Source: Marinobacter alexandrii (lineage in GTDB: Bacteria; Bacteroidota; Bacteroidia; Cytophagales; Cyclobacteriaceae). Taken from it: a DNA stretch of 64,000 nt. Below the pieces are notes generated by a model. That model searched no databases and was not told the origin of the DNA. It worked only from the letters and a program-made list of their open reading frames with translations. This document shows positions 1-8,230 of this stretch, piece by piece. The stretch spans positions 2,922,501 through 2,986,500 of the forward strand of contig JBDWTN010000007.1 in assembly GCA_039984955.1 (NCBI GenBank). Direction: 5' to 3'. The translations under genes were made by a program, and so were the position numbers. The number at the start of each line of letters is the position of its first letter. Position 1 is the first letter of the stretch.

Positions 1-1
1 T

Positions 2-841
2 CATGAGCAGCAGCATCAAGAGTTATTTCTATATGATATTAAGCGCATATTAGGAGATAATCCACTCTATCCTGCTTATCGGGAAGATCAAATTGCGGTA
101 AAAAGAGTCAAATCTAATACTGACTGGTTAAAGATTCCTGAGAGCATCTATGAAATTGGTTTTCAGGGTAAAGGTTTTCATTTTGATAATGAGGAAGGAG
201 TTCATAAAGTTTTTCTGCATGCATACCAGATAGGATCTAGTTTAGTTACTAATGGTGAATACATAGAGTTTATAAATAGTGGTGCTTATACCAGTCATTC
301 CTTGTGGCTTTCTGAAGCTTGGGATTGGGTAAATAAAAATAACATTTGTGCTCCACGATATTGGGAGATGATTGATGGTGAATGGTGGCATTATACACTT
401 TATGGATTTGAGAAAATTAATAGCGGCGATCCGTTGTGTCATGTTTCGTATTATGAGGCAGATGCTTTTGCTAGATGGAAAGGTTGCCGATTGCCCACCG
501 AGCAAGAATGGGAAGTAGCTTGTAACACATTCTCACCTAAAGTATCTAATAAAGGAAATTTTGTAGAAGAAAATAATTTCAGACCTATTCAAACGGAGGA
601 TCATAATTTTTTCGGAAATGTATGGGAGTGGACTTCAAGTCCGTACGTTTCCTATCCATATTATAATCCTCCTGCTGGGGCTTTAGGAGAATACAATGGG
701 AAATTCATGGTGAACCAAATGGTACTCAGAGGTGGATCTTTTGGAACGGCTAGAAGCCACATTCGATCTACCTATCGGAATTTTTTTCACCCCCATTTAC
801 GTTGGATGTTTTCTGGTATTCGCCTCGCTAAGCATATTTAA
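2..841 (+). CDS. egtB: Ergothioneine biosynthesis protein EgtB (5' end cut by the window)
   Basis: C-terminal 279 residues of EgtB, the non-heme iron sulfoxide synthase that joins trimethylhistidine (hercynine) to a thiol donor using O2. The frame is open from base 2. The first visible residues, HEQQHQE, match the HX3HXE iron-ligand motif of the DinB-like domain. An FGE/sulfatase-modifying domain follows, with motifs CRLPTEQEWEVA, FGNVWEWTSSPY, LRGGSF and a closing SGIRLAKHI. Full-length family members are roughly 400 residues, so about a third is missing upstream. egtD follows after 5 bases, which supports the call. The motif, the domain order and the neighbour all agree; the thiol used (cysteine or glutamylcysteine) cannot be told. 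Confidence 0.9.
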   Translation, partial: HEQQHQELFLYDIKRILGDNPLYPAYREDQIAVKRVKSNTDWLKIPESIYEIGFQGKGFHFDNEEGVHKVFLHAYQIGSSLVTNGEYIEFINSGAYTSHSLWLSEAWDWVNKNNICAPRYWEMIDGEWWHYTLYGFEKINSGDPLCHVSYYEADAFARWKGCRLPTEQEWEVACNTFSPKVSNKGNFVEENNFRPIQTEDHNFFGNVWEWTSSPYVSYPYYNPPAGALGEYNGKFMVNQMVLRGGSFGTARSHIRSTYRNFFHPHLRWMFSGIRLAKHI

Positions 842-846
842 TATCA

Positions 847-1800
847 ATGTCAAAAGAATCAATTACACTCACACCATTTGCTGAAGATGTTCTTACTGGC
901 CTTCAAGCTTATAATAAAACTCTTCCTTCTAAGTATTTCTACGATACAAAAGGGGATGATTTATTCCAGCAGATTATGCATTTGGAAGAGTATTATTTAA
1001 CCAGAAAGGAGCTTGAGATATTCCAAACGCATAAAGAAGCTATTTTAGAAGCTATAGGCGATGGGCAGCCATTTAGAATCATTGAACTAGGTGCTGGAGA
1101 TGGTTTAAAAACCAAAGTTTTGTTGAAGCACTTTTTAGAACAAGGCGTAGACTTTACTTATACACCAGTCGATATCTCAGGGAATGTACTCGAGATTTTA
1201 GAGGAGAATCTTTCATCTGAAATGCCTGAACTAAAAATAGAATCTTATGAGGGGGACTATTTTGATGCGCTCTCTGAAATTTCTGAAAGTCCTGAAAAGG
1301 ATATTGTATTCTTTCTAGGATCTAATGTGGGAAATTTTTCTCAAGAAGAGGCAGAAAGTTTTTTATCAAAACTGCAAAATTTCCTAAAGCCAGAGGATCT
1401 TCTTTTTATGGGTGTAGACCTTAAAAAAGACCCTGCCATTATCTTAAATGCATACAATGATTCAACAGGAGTTACTAGAGAGTTTAACTTAAATCTGCTT
1501 GATCGAATGAACTCAGAGTTAGAAGGAGACTTTGATCGAAAGCAATTTCTTCATTATCCATACTATAACCCACATACGGGAGAATGCAGAAGTTATCTTA
1601 TTAGTAAAGTTGAACAAGTAGTTACCATTGGAGGTGAGGAAATTCATTTCAGGGCTTGGGAAGCTATATTCATGGAGATATCTAAAAAATATGATCAGCC
1701 ACAGTTGCAATCATTAGCACAAATTTCGGGATTCAAGCCATTGGATTCATTCCTTGATTCGGAAAAATGGTTTGCGAATGTTCTTTGGGAAAAAGGATAA
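847..1800 (+). CDS. egtD: L-histidine N-alpha-methyltransferase EgtD
   Basis: SAM-dependent enzyme (317 residues) that trimethylates histidine to hercynine, the first step of ergothioneine synthesis. The family pattern is clear: LPSKYFYDTKGDDLFQQI near residue 26, the SAM loop ELGAGDG at residues 80-86, then TYTPVDIS, FFLGSNVGNF and LLFMGVDLKKD, and a C-terminal FRAWEAIFMEISKKY segment. Length is normal. It starts 5 bases after the egtB stop, so the two are probably cotranscribed. No egtC or egtE is nearby, as in other Bacteroidota where only the B and D genes are linked. Confidence 0.92.
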   Translation: MSKESITLTPFAEDVLTGLQAYNKTLPSKYFYDTKGDDLFQQIMHLEEYYLTRKELEIFQTHKEAILEAIGDGQPFRIIELGAGDGLKTKVLLKHFLEQGVDFTYTPVDISGNVLEILEENLSSEMPELKIESYEGDYFDALSEISESPEKDIVFFLGSNVGNFSQEEAESFLSKLQNFLKPEDLLFMGVDLKKDPAIILNAYNDSTGVTREFNLNLLDRMNSELEGDFDRKQFLHYPYYNPHTGECRSYLISKVEQVVTIGGEEIHFRAWEAIFMEISKKYDQPQLQSLAQISGFKPLDSFLDSEKWFANVLWEKG

Positions 1801-1802
1801 AA

Positions 1803-1840
1803 GTGCCGATGAGAAGATTCGATCTGGCCGATCACATCGC
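1803..1840 (-). other. Decayed tRNA-Leu-like remnant
   Basis: Bases 1799-1822 repeat 1912-1935 (the 3' acceptor and T-loop part of the intact tRNA-Leu) with 22 of 24 identities; the only difference is CG in place of GC in the acceptor. On the minus strand an acceptor-like start (GCGATGTG) is followed almost at once by the T-loop and 3' acceptor half, so the D and anticodon arms are missing. It cannot fold as a tRNA. It could be a deleted second tRNA-Leu or an old attachment-site copy. Confidence 0.4.
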
Positions 1841-1916
1841 AGCGGTGAACCGCCTTCCTCGGATACCATTTACATAGGTAGATAGCTTTCTATTCATAAA
1901 CAAATGAATGAAAAAG

Positions 1917-2000
1917 TGCGCATGAGAAGATTCGAACTTCCACGGGATTGCTCCCACCACCCCCTCAAGATGGCGTGTCTACCAATTCCACCACATGCGC
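1917..2000 (-). tRNA. tRNA-Leu (anticodon GAG)
   Basis: An 84-nt class II tRNA on the minus strand. The acceptor GCGCATG pairs with CATGCGC and is followed by discriminator A. The D-arm TGGTGGAATTGGTAGACACG, the anticodon loop TTGAGGG (GAG), a long variable arm and the T-loop TTCGAATC are all present. CCA is not encoded. It lies downstream of the terminator of the preceding minus-strand gene, so it is expected to have its own promoter between that terminator and base 2000. Confidence 0.93.
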
Positions 2001-2050
2001 AAGGTTGGCAAAAATAACTTTTTGAACGAAAAACTATCTGGTTAGAGATA

Positions 2051-2083
2051 AAAAAAAGCCAAAGGATTCTCTTTGGCTTTTTC
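2051..2083 (-). terminator. Rho-independent terminator, probably bidirectional
   Basis: Perfect hairpin AAAAGCCAAAG / CTTTGGCTTTT with a 6-base loop. On the minus strand it ends in eight T residues, 20 bases after the stop of the gene at 2104-2685. An A/T tract on both sides means it could also act on plus-strand transcripts. Confidence 0.85.
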
Positions 2084-2103
2084 GTATAGAAAAGTTAATA
2101 TTT

Positions 2104-2685
2104 TTAATGCTCTTCTTCACCTTCTCCATGTGGTTCGGGAGCGTGCGCAGCATGGTAACTATGTGTGATCTTTTCAGTTTGTGATAACAGCAGAGCCGAG
2201 ACAATGAAAACCATGTGAATTACGATCTCTATCACAATACCTTCAGGGCTTGTTTTCTGAACTTCATTTCTGTAATCAATAAAAGTCTTTAGTAAGTAGA
2301 CCCCAGAAATAGATGCTAAAGAGGTTGCTAACTTAATTTTTAATTGACCTGCGTCAAGTCCTTCAAGCCATAGTGGCTTATCATCATGCATGTCTACATC
2401 TATGCGACTGGTAAATATTGAGTAGCCACCTATGGTTACCATAACCACAAGATTCATCACCATTGAAATATCCACAAGTCCCAAGATGCTTAGCATCATC
2501 TTTGTTTCATTCCATATGGTAGTATACTTTACCATGTACATAAGTTCCTGGAAGAACTTGAACAAATAGAAAAAAGAAGCAATGATTAGCCCAGTATAAA
2601 GCGGAGCTTGAACCCATCTACTCCAAAAAATAAAACCTTCGAAAAAGCTTTCAAATCGTTTTATTGGGGTATTATCGTTACTCAT
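2104..2685 (-). CDS. YqhA family (UPF0114) inner-membrane protein
   Basis: Membrane protein of 193 residues with about four hydrophobic segments (near 25-50, 65-95, 120-140 and 150-170). It matches the UPF0114/YqhA pattern: a WVQAPLYTGL-like first helix, FFKFFQEL-type loop, LGLVDISMVMNLVVMVTIGGY, and LKIKLATSLASISGVYLLKTFID. The family's role is not established. The C-terminal tail (HSYHAAHAPEPHGEGEEEH) is unusually rich in His and Glu and could bind metal. A terminator follows directly, and the gene stands alone. Confidence 0.8.
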   Translation of the reverse strand: MSNDNTPIKRFESFFEGFIFWSRWVQAPLYTGLIIASFFYLFKFFQELMYMVKYTTIWNETKMMLSILGLVDISMVMNLVVMVTIGGYSIFTSRIDVDMHDDKPLWLEGLDAGQLKIKLATSLASISGVYLLKTFIDYRNEVQKTSPEGIVIEIVIHMVFIVSALLLSQTEKITHSYHAAHAPEPHGEGEEEH

Positions 2686-2763
2686 AGTTTGTTGACTAAT
2701 GTGAATTAAACCTGAAATATAAATGATTATTTAGACGAAAACTTCTAAAAAAACGAAATAAAG

Positions 2764-3162
2764 CTAATCTTCCTTAAATAGTACTAAAGTCCCACCAATA
2801 TAGTCATGTAAACCTTTTCTTCTTTTGTTGAAAAGAATCATAATAAAGCCTCCAAAAAACAAGATAAGGGACAAAATTTTGGTAAGATTTCTAATAACGC
2901 TTTTAAATAATATTATATGATTCTGGTTCTCATCACTCACCTTTAGCCGTGCCCATTTTTTTCCAGGAGTAGCTTGCCATTTACTTACTTCAAAGAGGGC
3001 GTGATAAAGGATATATACAGACCCCATGATGATTATATCAAACCCGGCGTAAGAGATGATAATAGATATTAAATAATATATTCCCAGAATCGGTAACAAA
3101 TCTATGTTATGCGCTAGGAGTCTCTGCCAAAAAGTAGCGTATGAATATTTAGTTTCTTCCAA
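2764..3162 (-). CDS. RDD family membrane protein
   Basis: Small protein of 132 residues with the RDD pattern: FWQRLLAHNIDLLPI near the N-terminus (the R..D pair of the first helix), a second hydrophobic region at about 40-60, QATPGKKWARLKV in the middle loop, and RRKGLHDYIGGTLVL at the C-terminus. RDD proteins are membrane proteins, some linked to Na+/H+ exchange, but a function for a short single-domain member cannot be stated. It is transcribed away from the plus-strand gene at 3204, sharing a 41-bp divergent spacer. Confidence 0.85.
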   Translation of the reverse strand: MEETKYSYATFWQRLLAHNIDLLPILGIYYLISIIISYAGFDIIIMGSVYILYHALFEVSKWQATPGKKWARLKVSDENQNHIILFKSVIRNLTKILSLILFFGGFIMILFNKRRKGLHDYIGGTLVLFKED

Positions 3163-3203
3163 TCCTACTAACTTTAGTCATCACAAAAATCTACAATCTA
3201 ACT

Positions 3204-4214
3204 ATGAAAGCTCTAAAAATTATTGGTATTGTCATACTTGCGGTTCTTCTTTTAGGAGTGCTAGCAACGGTATTTGGGCCTAAAGAAGTTCACATTCAGC
3301 GTGAAACAACTATAAATGCTTCTGTGGATGCAGTTTATGCAGAAATCAGTGGATTTAAGACATTTGATCAATTTTCTGCCTGGTCTGAAATTGATACAAC
3401 AGCAGAGATCACTATTCAAGGCCCAATTGCTGGTGTTGGTGCCAGCTATAGTTGGAATAGCGATAATCCTGATCTTGGTGTAGGTGAAATGCAAATAATA
3501 GAAGTAGATGAAAGCAAAATGGTTAAGTATAAAATGAGTTTTGAAGGATTTCCAGGAGAACCCACAGCCTCATGGTTTCTTGTAGAAGAAGAGGGCAGAA
3601 CGAAAGTCACTTATACATACGATCAGGAAGGTATCTCTGGAATATGGAAGCTATTTGCTTACGGTACTGAAGGCATGCTAGGGCCAATGTATGATCGGAC
3701 GCTTGAAAAGTTAAACAATAGGGTGGAAGGTCGACCAATATTAAAATCCCGTATAGCTGTTCAAGAGGTTAGTCCAATAGTTTTTGCCGGAAAAGAAGTG
3801 ACATCTGCTAATAATGTGGGGGAAATATCTGATGTGATGGAGGAAGCTTATGGTGCGATTATGATTTCTATTATGAAAAACGGATTGACAATGACTGAAG
3901 AGTATCCATTAGCCATATCTACTAGCTATGACGAAAGTAGTATCTCCATGATTTGTGGTATCCCTGTGGCTGATGGTTCTGTCATTGAAGGAGAAGATGT
4001 AAGCGTGATGAATTCTCCTGAAGGAGCTGCCTTGAGAGCGCTACACTTTGGTGACTATGCTTTACTTGAGGATACACATAATCAAATTGATCAATACGCT
4101 AATTACTATGGATATGAGATAACTGGGTATCCTTGGGAAATATATGTTTCAGATCCGAGTATAGAATCAGACACTTCCAAGTGGATAACTGAAGTGTACT
4201 ATCCTGTGAAGTAA
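3204..4214 (+). CDS. SRPBCC domain protein with C-terminal GyrI-like effector-binding domain
   Basis: 336 residues: one N-terminal membrane helix or uncleaved signal (residues 3-24), then a START-like SRPBCC domain (about 30-175, beginning ETTINASVDAVYAEI), then a GyrI/AraC-type effector-binding domain (about 183-336, with a FGDYALLEDTHNQIDQYANYYG segment). Both are ligand-binding folds and no catalytic motif is seen. The combination tethered to the membrane is known in Bacteroidota but has no assigned role. It is monocistronic, with a terminator 20 bases after the stop. Confidence 0.75.
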   Translation: MKALKIIGIVILAVLLLGVLATVFGPKEVHIQRETTINASVDAVYAEISGFKTFDQFSAWSEIDTTAEITIQGPIAGVGASYSWNSDNPDLGVGEMQIIEVDESKMVKYKMSFEGFPGEPTASWFLVEEEGRTKVTYTYDQEGISGIWKLFAYGTEGMLGPMYDRTLEKLNNRVEGRPILKSRIAVQEVSPIVFAGKEVTSANNVGEISDVMEEAYGAIMISIMKNGLTMTEEYPLAISTSYDESSISMICGIPVADGSVIEGEDVSVMNSPEGAALRALHFGDYALLEDTHNQIDQYANYYGYEITGYPWEIYVSDPSIESDTSKWITEVYYPVK

Positions 4215-4233
4215 AATGAAAATAGATCTTTCA

Positions 4234-4259
4234 AAGCCTCTCTTGTAGAGGCTTTTTTG
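4234..4259 (+). terminator. Rho-independent terminator
   Basis: Stem AAGCCTCT / AGAGGCTT with a 5-base loop, running into six T residues, 20 bases after the SRPBCC gene. Confidence 0.85.
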
Positions 4260-4381
4260 TGAAGATTCATATTCAATCCAAAAGATTGATTCATATTTAG
4301 AATAGTATTAATTCACAACGTGTGATCAAAAAATCTATCTACTGGAGGGGGGCTTTATGCTTATTAGCGTCCTTGATAAGA

Positions 4382-5215
4382 TTAGGTACTTAGGAAAGTA
4401 ATCCAGAAGATGATAAACCTATAAAATCCTTGAGATACTGCAATTCCTAAAAAAAGCAATGGGGAAATAAGTATGGAAAACCACCATTTGTTCTCAGTAA
4501 ATATTTTATAGGAAATAATTAGATAAACAATTGGAATGATTAAAAGGAACGTGACAAACCATATTTTTTCATTATTCAATATTGGAAGAAAGCCAAGGTA
4601 GGTATCAATTAGGTCTCCGATGATAATAATGGAAAGGAAGAAGCTGAAAAAATGGATCGAGAAAATAAAACTGTCAAAGTAGAAGCGTCTTCTCCAAAAA
4701 GAGAATAAATAGACAAACAAGGCAATCAATGGGACATTCAAAATCATGATGATTTTTGAGATGTCGTCTGAATTTTTATTGTACCTACGTTTATATTCAT
4801 CAAATTTAATTCCTCTAGCTTCAATTTTTTTGTCCACCCATTCTTTAGCCGTACTACTATATGGTTGATGTTTTATCTGATCAATTAATGGCAAAGAGTA
4901 GTCAGTTAATGGAGTAAGGAAAAAATAGATCAAGTTAACAAAAAGGAAGAGTGAGATTGGAGATAGATACTTGCGCCTTTTCCCACTTAAAAACTCGATG
5001 GTCATCACTCCTGGTTTGAACAGGAGGTTTTTTAAGGAAATATAAAATCTGTTATCAAGGAAGAAGAGGTTGCCGAAAAAATCTCCCATAAGTGTTAACA
5101 TTGATCGATCTACATTATCAATAGCCTTTTGACCACAATTTTTGCAATAAGATCCATTGATGATATCATTACAGTTTAGGCAAGGCTCGTTGATTACACT
5201 TATTTCTTTAGGCAT
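4382..5215 (-). CDS. DUF3667 family membrane protein
   Basis: 277 residues. The N-terminus has a zinc-ribbon pair, C12-x2-C15 and C24-x2-C27 (CLNC...CKNCGQ). It is followed by the conserved block LLFKPGVMTIEFLSGKRRKYLSPISLFLFVN, read as the DUF3667 signature, and then four to five hydrophobic helices to the C-terminus. Proteins of this kind are common in Bacteroidota and of unknown function. It is monocistronic, and its start lies 36 bases from the promoter of the divergent tRNA-Leu gene. Confidence 0.78.
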   Translation of the reverse strand: MPKEISVINEPCLNCNDIINGSYCKNCGQKAIDNVDRSMLTLMGDFFGNLFFLDNRFYISLKNLLFKPGVMTIEFLSGKRRKYLSPISLFLFVNLIYFFLTPLTDYSLPLIDQIKHQPYSSTAKEWVDKKIEARGIKFDEYKRRYNKNSDDISKIIMILNVPLIALFVYLFSFWRRRFYFDSFIFSIHFFSFFLSIIIIGDLIDTYLGFLPILNNEKIWFVTFLLIIPIVYLIISYKIFTENKWWFSILISPLLFLGIAVSQGFYRFIIFWITFLST

Positions 5216-5250
5216 ATTTCACTTATTAGAGTCAAATATAAAATAGCATG

Positions 5251-5281
5251 TTGCAATGTTATTATTGATTAGATACTTTTG
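5251..5281 (+). promoter_or_regulatory. Bacteroidota-type promoter for tRNA-Leu (CAA)
   Basis: TTG at 5251-5253 and TACTTTTG at 5274-5281 are separated by 20 bases and match the phylum consensus (TTG, N17-23, TAnnTTTG). The tRNA 5' end is 25 bases downstream, which is a suitable distance. Confidence 0.65.
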
Positions 5282-5305
5282 CCCACCGTTTGCTAAAAAC
5301 GCTTT

Positions 5306-5387
5306 GCCTGAGTGGCGGAACTGGTAGACGCGCACGACTCAAACTCGTGTTCCGCAAGGAGTGCCGGTTCGATTCCGGCCTCAGGTA
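5306..5387 (+). tRNA. tRNA-Leu (anticodon CAA)
   Basis: An 82-nt class II tRNA. The acceptor GCCTGAG pairs with CTCAGGT (first pair G-U), with discriminator A. The D-arm contains GGTAGACGCG, the anticodon loop is CTCAAAC (CAA), the variable arm is long and the T-loop is TTCGATT. CCA is not encoded. A promoter lies at 5251 and a terminator starts 4 bases after the tRNA. Confidence 0.93.
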
Positions 5388-5390
5388 CAA

Positions 5391-5424
5391 AAACCCTTCC
5401 TGATATATAGGAAGGGTTTTTTAT
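5391..5424 (+). terminator. Rho-independent terminator of the tRNA-Leu gene
   Basis: Ten-bp perfect stem AAACCCTTCC / GGAAGGGTTT with a 9-base loop, followed by T-rich sequence. Confidence 0.85.
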
Positions 5425-5430
5425 TTATTG

Positions 5431-6588
5431 ATGTCCCTTACAGAACACAGAAGTATCTTTAGCTCTCCTAACGAAAGAATCATGCATATCTCTTTTAGTA
5501 AGTTATTCTATATCATAGCCTCCATCATTGGAGTAGCAGCAATTCTCTTTTTTGGTAAAGTGATTCTGGTGCCGATTTGCTTTGCGATGTTGTTTGCATT
5601 CATTCTCTATCCAGTGGTTAAGTGGCTTATGAAAAAAGGAGTCAAAAAAATTATTGGAATCTTTCTGACCATAGGAGGAGTATTCATTTTAACCATTGGG
5701 ATACTTGTACTATTCTCCGCTCAGATTATTGATATTGTGAGTGAGTATTCAAATTTTCTAGAAAAACTAGAAAGTACCTTGGAAACTTCTATTTCGTTTC
5801 TCAACAACAAAGTTCAAGTGATTCCTGATTTAGAATCAGAGACAATTCTAGAGAAACTTTCAAATGTATTTTCAGATAGTAGCTTCTTAATCATATCCGA
5901 TACGGTTAATGTAACGAGCTCTTTTCTTTCGTTTGTTGTACTCTCTGTTATCTATACTTTTTTGATCATTTTCTATAGTGAGCATCTAACTGAAGCTCTT
6001 GTCAGATTTAGCTCAAAAAAGAATAGAGGTTCATTTTTGAAAATGCTAAGAGAGGTTCAACAAGTGGGACAACAATACTTCATGGGAATGGTTTTTTTGA
6101 TTCTTATTCTGGGTGTTTTAAATACTGTTGGTCTCTTAATCCTTGGCATTGACTATGCCTTCTTTTTTGGATTTTTAGCAGCGTTACTGGCTATAATACC
6201 TTACGTAGGAACCACTCTTGGAGGGCTTATCCCTACACTCTATGCATTTGCTACATATGATAGTTATTGGTACGCCATAGGCGTTATTGGCATATTTTGG
6301 TTTATTCAGTTTGTGGAGGGAAATTTTCTAAGTCCAAGAATAGTTGGAGGGAATATGCAAATAAATGCATTGTTCTCTATCTTTTCTTTAATAGCAGGAG
6401 GGGTACTTTGGGGGATCCCTGGAATGATCTTGTTTTTGCCTTTGGTGGCCATGTTGAAAGTAGTATGCAGTCACGTAAAAGAGCTAAAGCCTATAGCTGT
6501 ATTGATAGGAGAAAGGATTACGAAAATAGAACCACCAGAAGAAAGAGGCGTTCTCGAAAAGGTGATTTATACTTTGAAAAGAAAGTAG
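5431..6588 (+). CDS. AI-2E family transporter (PerM-like permease)
   Basis: About 385 residues with 7-8 membrane helices in the AI-2E exporter/PerM arrangement: two N-terminal helices, a long soluble region (about 90-150), helices around FLSFVVLSVIYTFLIIFYS, and the C-terminal signature FFGFLAALLAIIPYVGTTLGGLIP followed by FVEGNFLSPRIVGGNMQINALFSIFSLIAGGVLWGIPGMI. The substrate is unknown; members export AI-2 or act in Na+/H+ exchange. Three in-frame starts exist: TTG 5428, ATG 5431 and ATG 5482. The first two touch the tRNA terminator, so ATG 5482 (MHISFSKLFYI), which sits right before the first helix, may be the true start. Confidence 0.85.
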   Translation: MSLTEHRSIFSSPNERIMHISFSKLFYIIASIIGVAAILFFGKVILVPICFAMLFAFILYPVVKWLMKKGVKKIIGIFLTIGGVFILTIGILVLFSAQIIDIVSEYSNFLEKLESTLETSISFLNNKVQVIPDLESETILEKLSNVFSDSSFLIISDTVNVTSSFLSFVVLSVIYTFLIIFYSEHLTEALVRFSSKKNRGSFLKMLREVQQVGQQYFMGMVFLILILGVLNTVGLLILGIDYAFFFGFLAALLAIIPYVGTTLGGLIPTLYAFATYDSYWYAIGVIGIFWFIQFVEGNFLSPRIVGGNMQINALFSIFSLIAGGVLWGIPGMILFLPLVAMLKVVCSHVKELKPIAVLIGERITKIEPPEERGVLEKVIYTLKRK

Positions 6589-6763
6589 ATTATTTTTTAA
6601 AAAGAGGGGTTTAATGGTGGGTTCGCTTAAAGGAAATGATTCCTTAAGTAAGTGATTTGACATAAACTGGAATTGATATAAGAACTTCGACTGCTTTGCT
6701 GTATTTTACGGTCAGTGAAAAAGCCCTAATTTTGTTAGTTATATTAGAGAAGATAGTATCACA

Positions 6764-7135
6764 TTGAGCAACAAAGAATATAGATACCTGATCATAGAGG
6801 ATGATCCTGCTTTTGTAGAGATTTTAAAAGTAGTTGTTAGTAAAGTCCCTCAAATGAAATTAATTGGCACTTCGGACAATACGTTGGATGCGGCCAAGCG
6901 AATTGATTTAGACAAGCCTGATATTTTGTTGCTGGACATCAATATTTCTGGACTTGAGGGACCAGAAGTGTTAGAGTTAAGTGAGCATAAACCTAAAACC
7001 ATTGTAATATCTAGTCATCCTGAGGAGGTAATGGAGAATTATGATGTGGAATATGTTTCATTCATTCAGAAACCTCTTAAAAATGCTGAACAATTGATTA
7101 ATGCCATTCATAAGTGCATTGACATAATGGGCTAA
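6764..7135 (+). CDS. Single-domain response regulator (receiver only)
   Basis: 123 residues made of one CheY-like receiver: acidic pocket EDD at 12-14, phosphoacceptor D58 (LLLDINISG), S83-S84 at the switch position and K103-P104. There is no output domain. An in-frame stop at 6716 and the lack of any ATG make TTG 6764 the likely start. No histidine kinase is adjacent, so its partner is unknown. The 175-bp spacer upstream and the 170 bp downstream hold no other gene. Confidence 0.82.
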   Translation: MSNKEYRYLIIEDDPAFVEILKVVVSKVPQMKLIGTSDNTLDAAKRIDLDKPDILLLDINISGLEGPEVLELSEHKPKTIVISSHPEEVMENYDVEYVSFIQKPLKNAEQLINAIHKCIDIMG

Positions 7136-7307
7136 GTGTGAGAATTATTTCAGTAGACCCAACCCACTCATCACACCTTAGCATAAATTTTTAACTACTC
7201 GAAAGGAATAAGAGTAAGTAGTTTAAGCTTCCGAGAGACTGACCCTAGACTTTCCTGAATTGGGTTAACCCTGACTTATTACCTATTTGTGTATGATTTG
7301 TTGCATA

Positions 7308-7337
7308 CAAAAAATCCCAACTGAATTGTTGGGATTT
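7308..7337 (-). terminator. Rho-independent terminator of the tRNA-Lys gene
   Basis: Ten-bp stem AAATCCCAAC / GTTGGGATTT with a 6-base loop. On the minus strand it ends in six T residues, 9 bases after the tRNA-Lys 3' end. Confidence 0.8.
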
Positions 7338-7345
7338 GAAGATGG

Positions 7346-7418
7346 TGACTGGCCTGGGGTTCGAACCCAGGACCCACGCCTTAAAAGGGCGTTGCTCTAC
7401 CAGCTGAGCTAGCCAGTC
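7346..7418 (-). tRNA. tRNA-Lys (anticodon TTT)
   Basis: A 73-nt tRNA on the minus strand: acceptor GACTGGC / GCCAGTC with discriminator A, D-loop AGCTCAGCTGGTAGAGC, anticodon loop CTTTTAA (TTT) and T-loop TTCGAAC. Unlike the two tRNA-Leu genes here, the CCA end is encoded (7343-7345). Confidence 0.94.
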
Positions 7419-7513
7419 ATTAAAAATTTCCTTTCGTATAAAAAGAAGAGCAATTCAAGACCACTGTCTTAAATTGCGGTTGCAAAAATAAAAATCTTAA
7501 CCAATTTTACCAC

Positions 7514-8230
7514 ATGATTTACCGAATAAAGGTGAGATTATTTCTGGGAATTTTATTCTGCTGCCAACTAAGTGCTTTAATAGCCCAAAATGACGTGCTT
7601 ATCAAAGCCGATTCATTATTTTCTTTGCAGAAATACACGGAAGCATTCACTGAATATCAGCAGATTTTTAATGAAAATCAGACATCTGCATCTATGTTAT
7701 TAAAAATGGCTTTCATACAAGATGGACTTGGCAACTACACGGAAGCTCTATTTTATCTCGATCATTATTATCAAAAGTCAGCGAATAGAGAAGTAATAGG
7801 AAAGATTGAAGAGCTTGCAGAGGAAAATGAGTTGAGTGGGTATACCTATAACGATGTAGACTATTTTGTCGCATTACATACGAAGTATCGAAATTCGGTA
7901 GCACTTGCTCTTATATCTCTCATTGTTCTGTTTTCTGTATATATAGTTATAAAACGGAAGGAAAACCAAACACCAATTGCGGCAGTAGTCATTCAAGGAA
8001 TAGTAATTCTAGCTCTTTTTGCAGTTATTAATTTCAAGCGTAGCAAAGAGGGAATTATTGTATCTGATCAAACACTTCTGCGTTCTGGACCTTCAGCAGG
8101 AGGTGAACCAATTGATTTTATTGAGAAGGGACATAAGGTAAAGGTGCTGAGTGTGGATCAGGCTTGGGCAAAAATTTCGTGGGACGGAAGAGAGGTTTAT
8201 GTAAGGAATTCTAGAATCAGGCTTATTTAA
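7514..8230 (+). CDS. TPR and SH3-like domain membrane protein (BatE-like)
   Basis: 238 residues: a signal sequence ending near ALIAQ (about 25), a TPR-like pair at about 28-100 (ADSLFSLQKYTEAFTEYQQI, then LLKMAFIQDGLGNYTEALFYLDHYY), two membrane helices at about 130-172, and a bacterial SH3-like domain at about 180-238 (LLRSGPSAGGEPIDFIEKGHKVKVL...WAKISWDGREVYV). This layout resembles BatE of the aerotolerance (Bat) system, but no other bat gene is present. Its last 8 bases overlap the convergent dehydrogenase gene. Confidence 0.7.
   Translation: MIYRIKVRLFLGILFCCQLSALIAQNDVLIKADSLFSLQKYTEAFTEYQQIFNENQTSASMLLKMAFIQDGLGNYTEALFYLDHYYQKSANREVIGKIEELAEENELSGYTYNDVDYFVALHTKYRNSVALALISLIVLFSVYIVIKRKENQTPIAAVVIQGIVILALFAVINFKRSKEGIIVSDQTLLRSGPSAGGEPIDFIEKGHKVKVLSVDQAWAKISWDGREVYVRNSRIRLI

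Noticed and set aside
7261-7275. GGGTTAACCC palindrome as an operator
   Set aside because: Isolated short palindrome far from any start codon, without a supporting partner.
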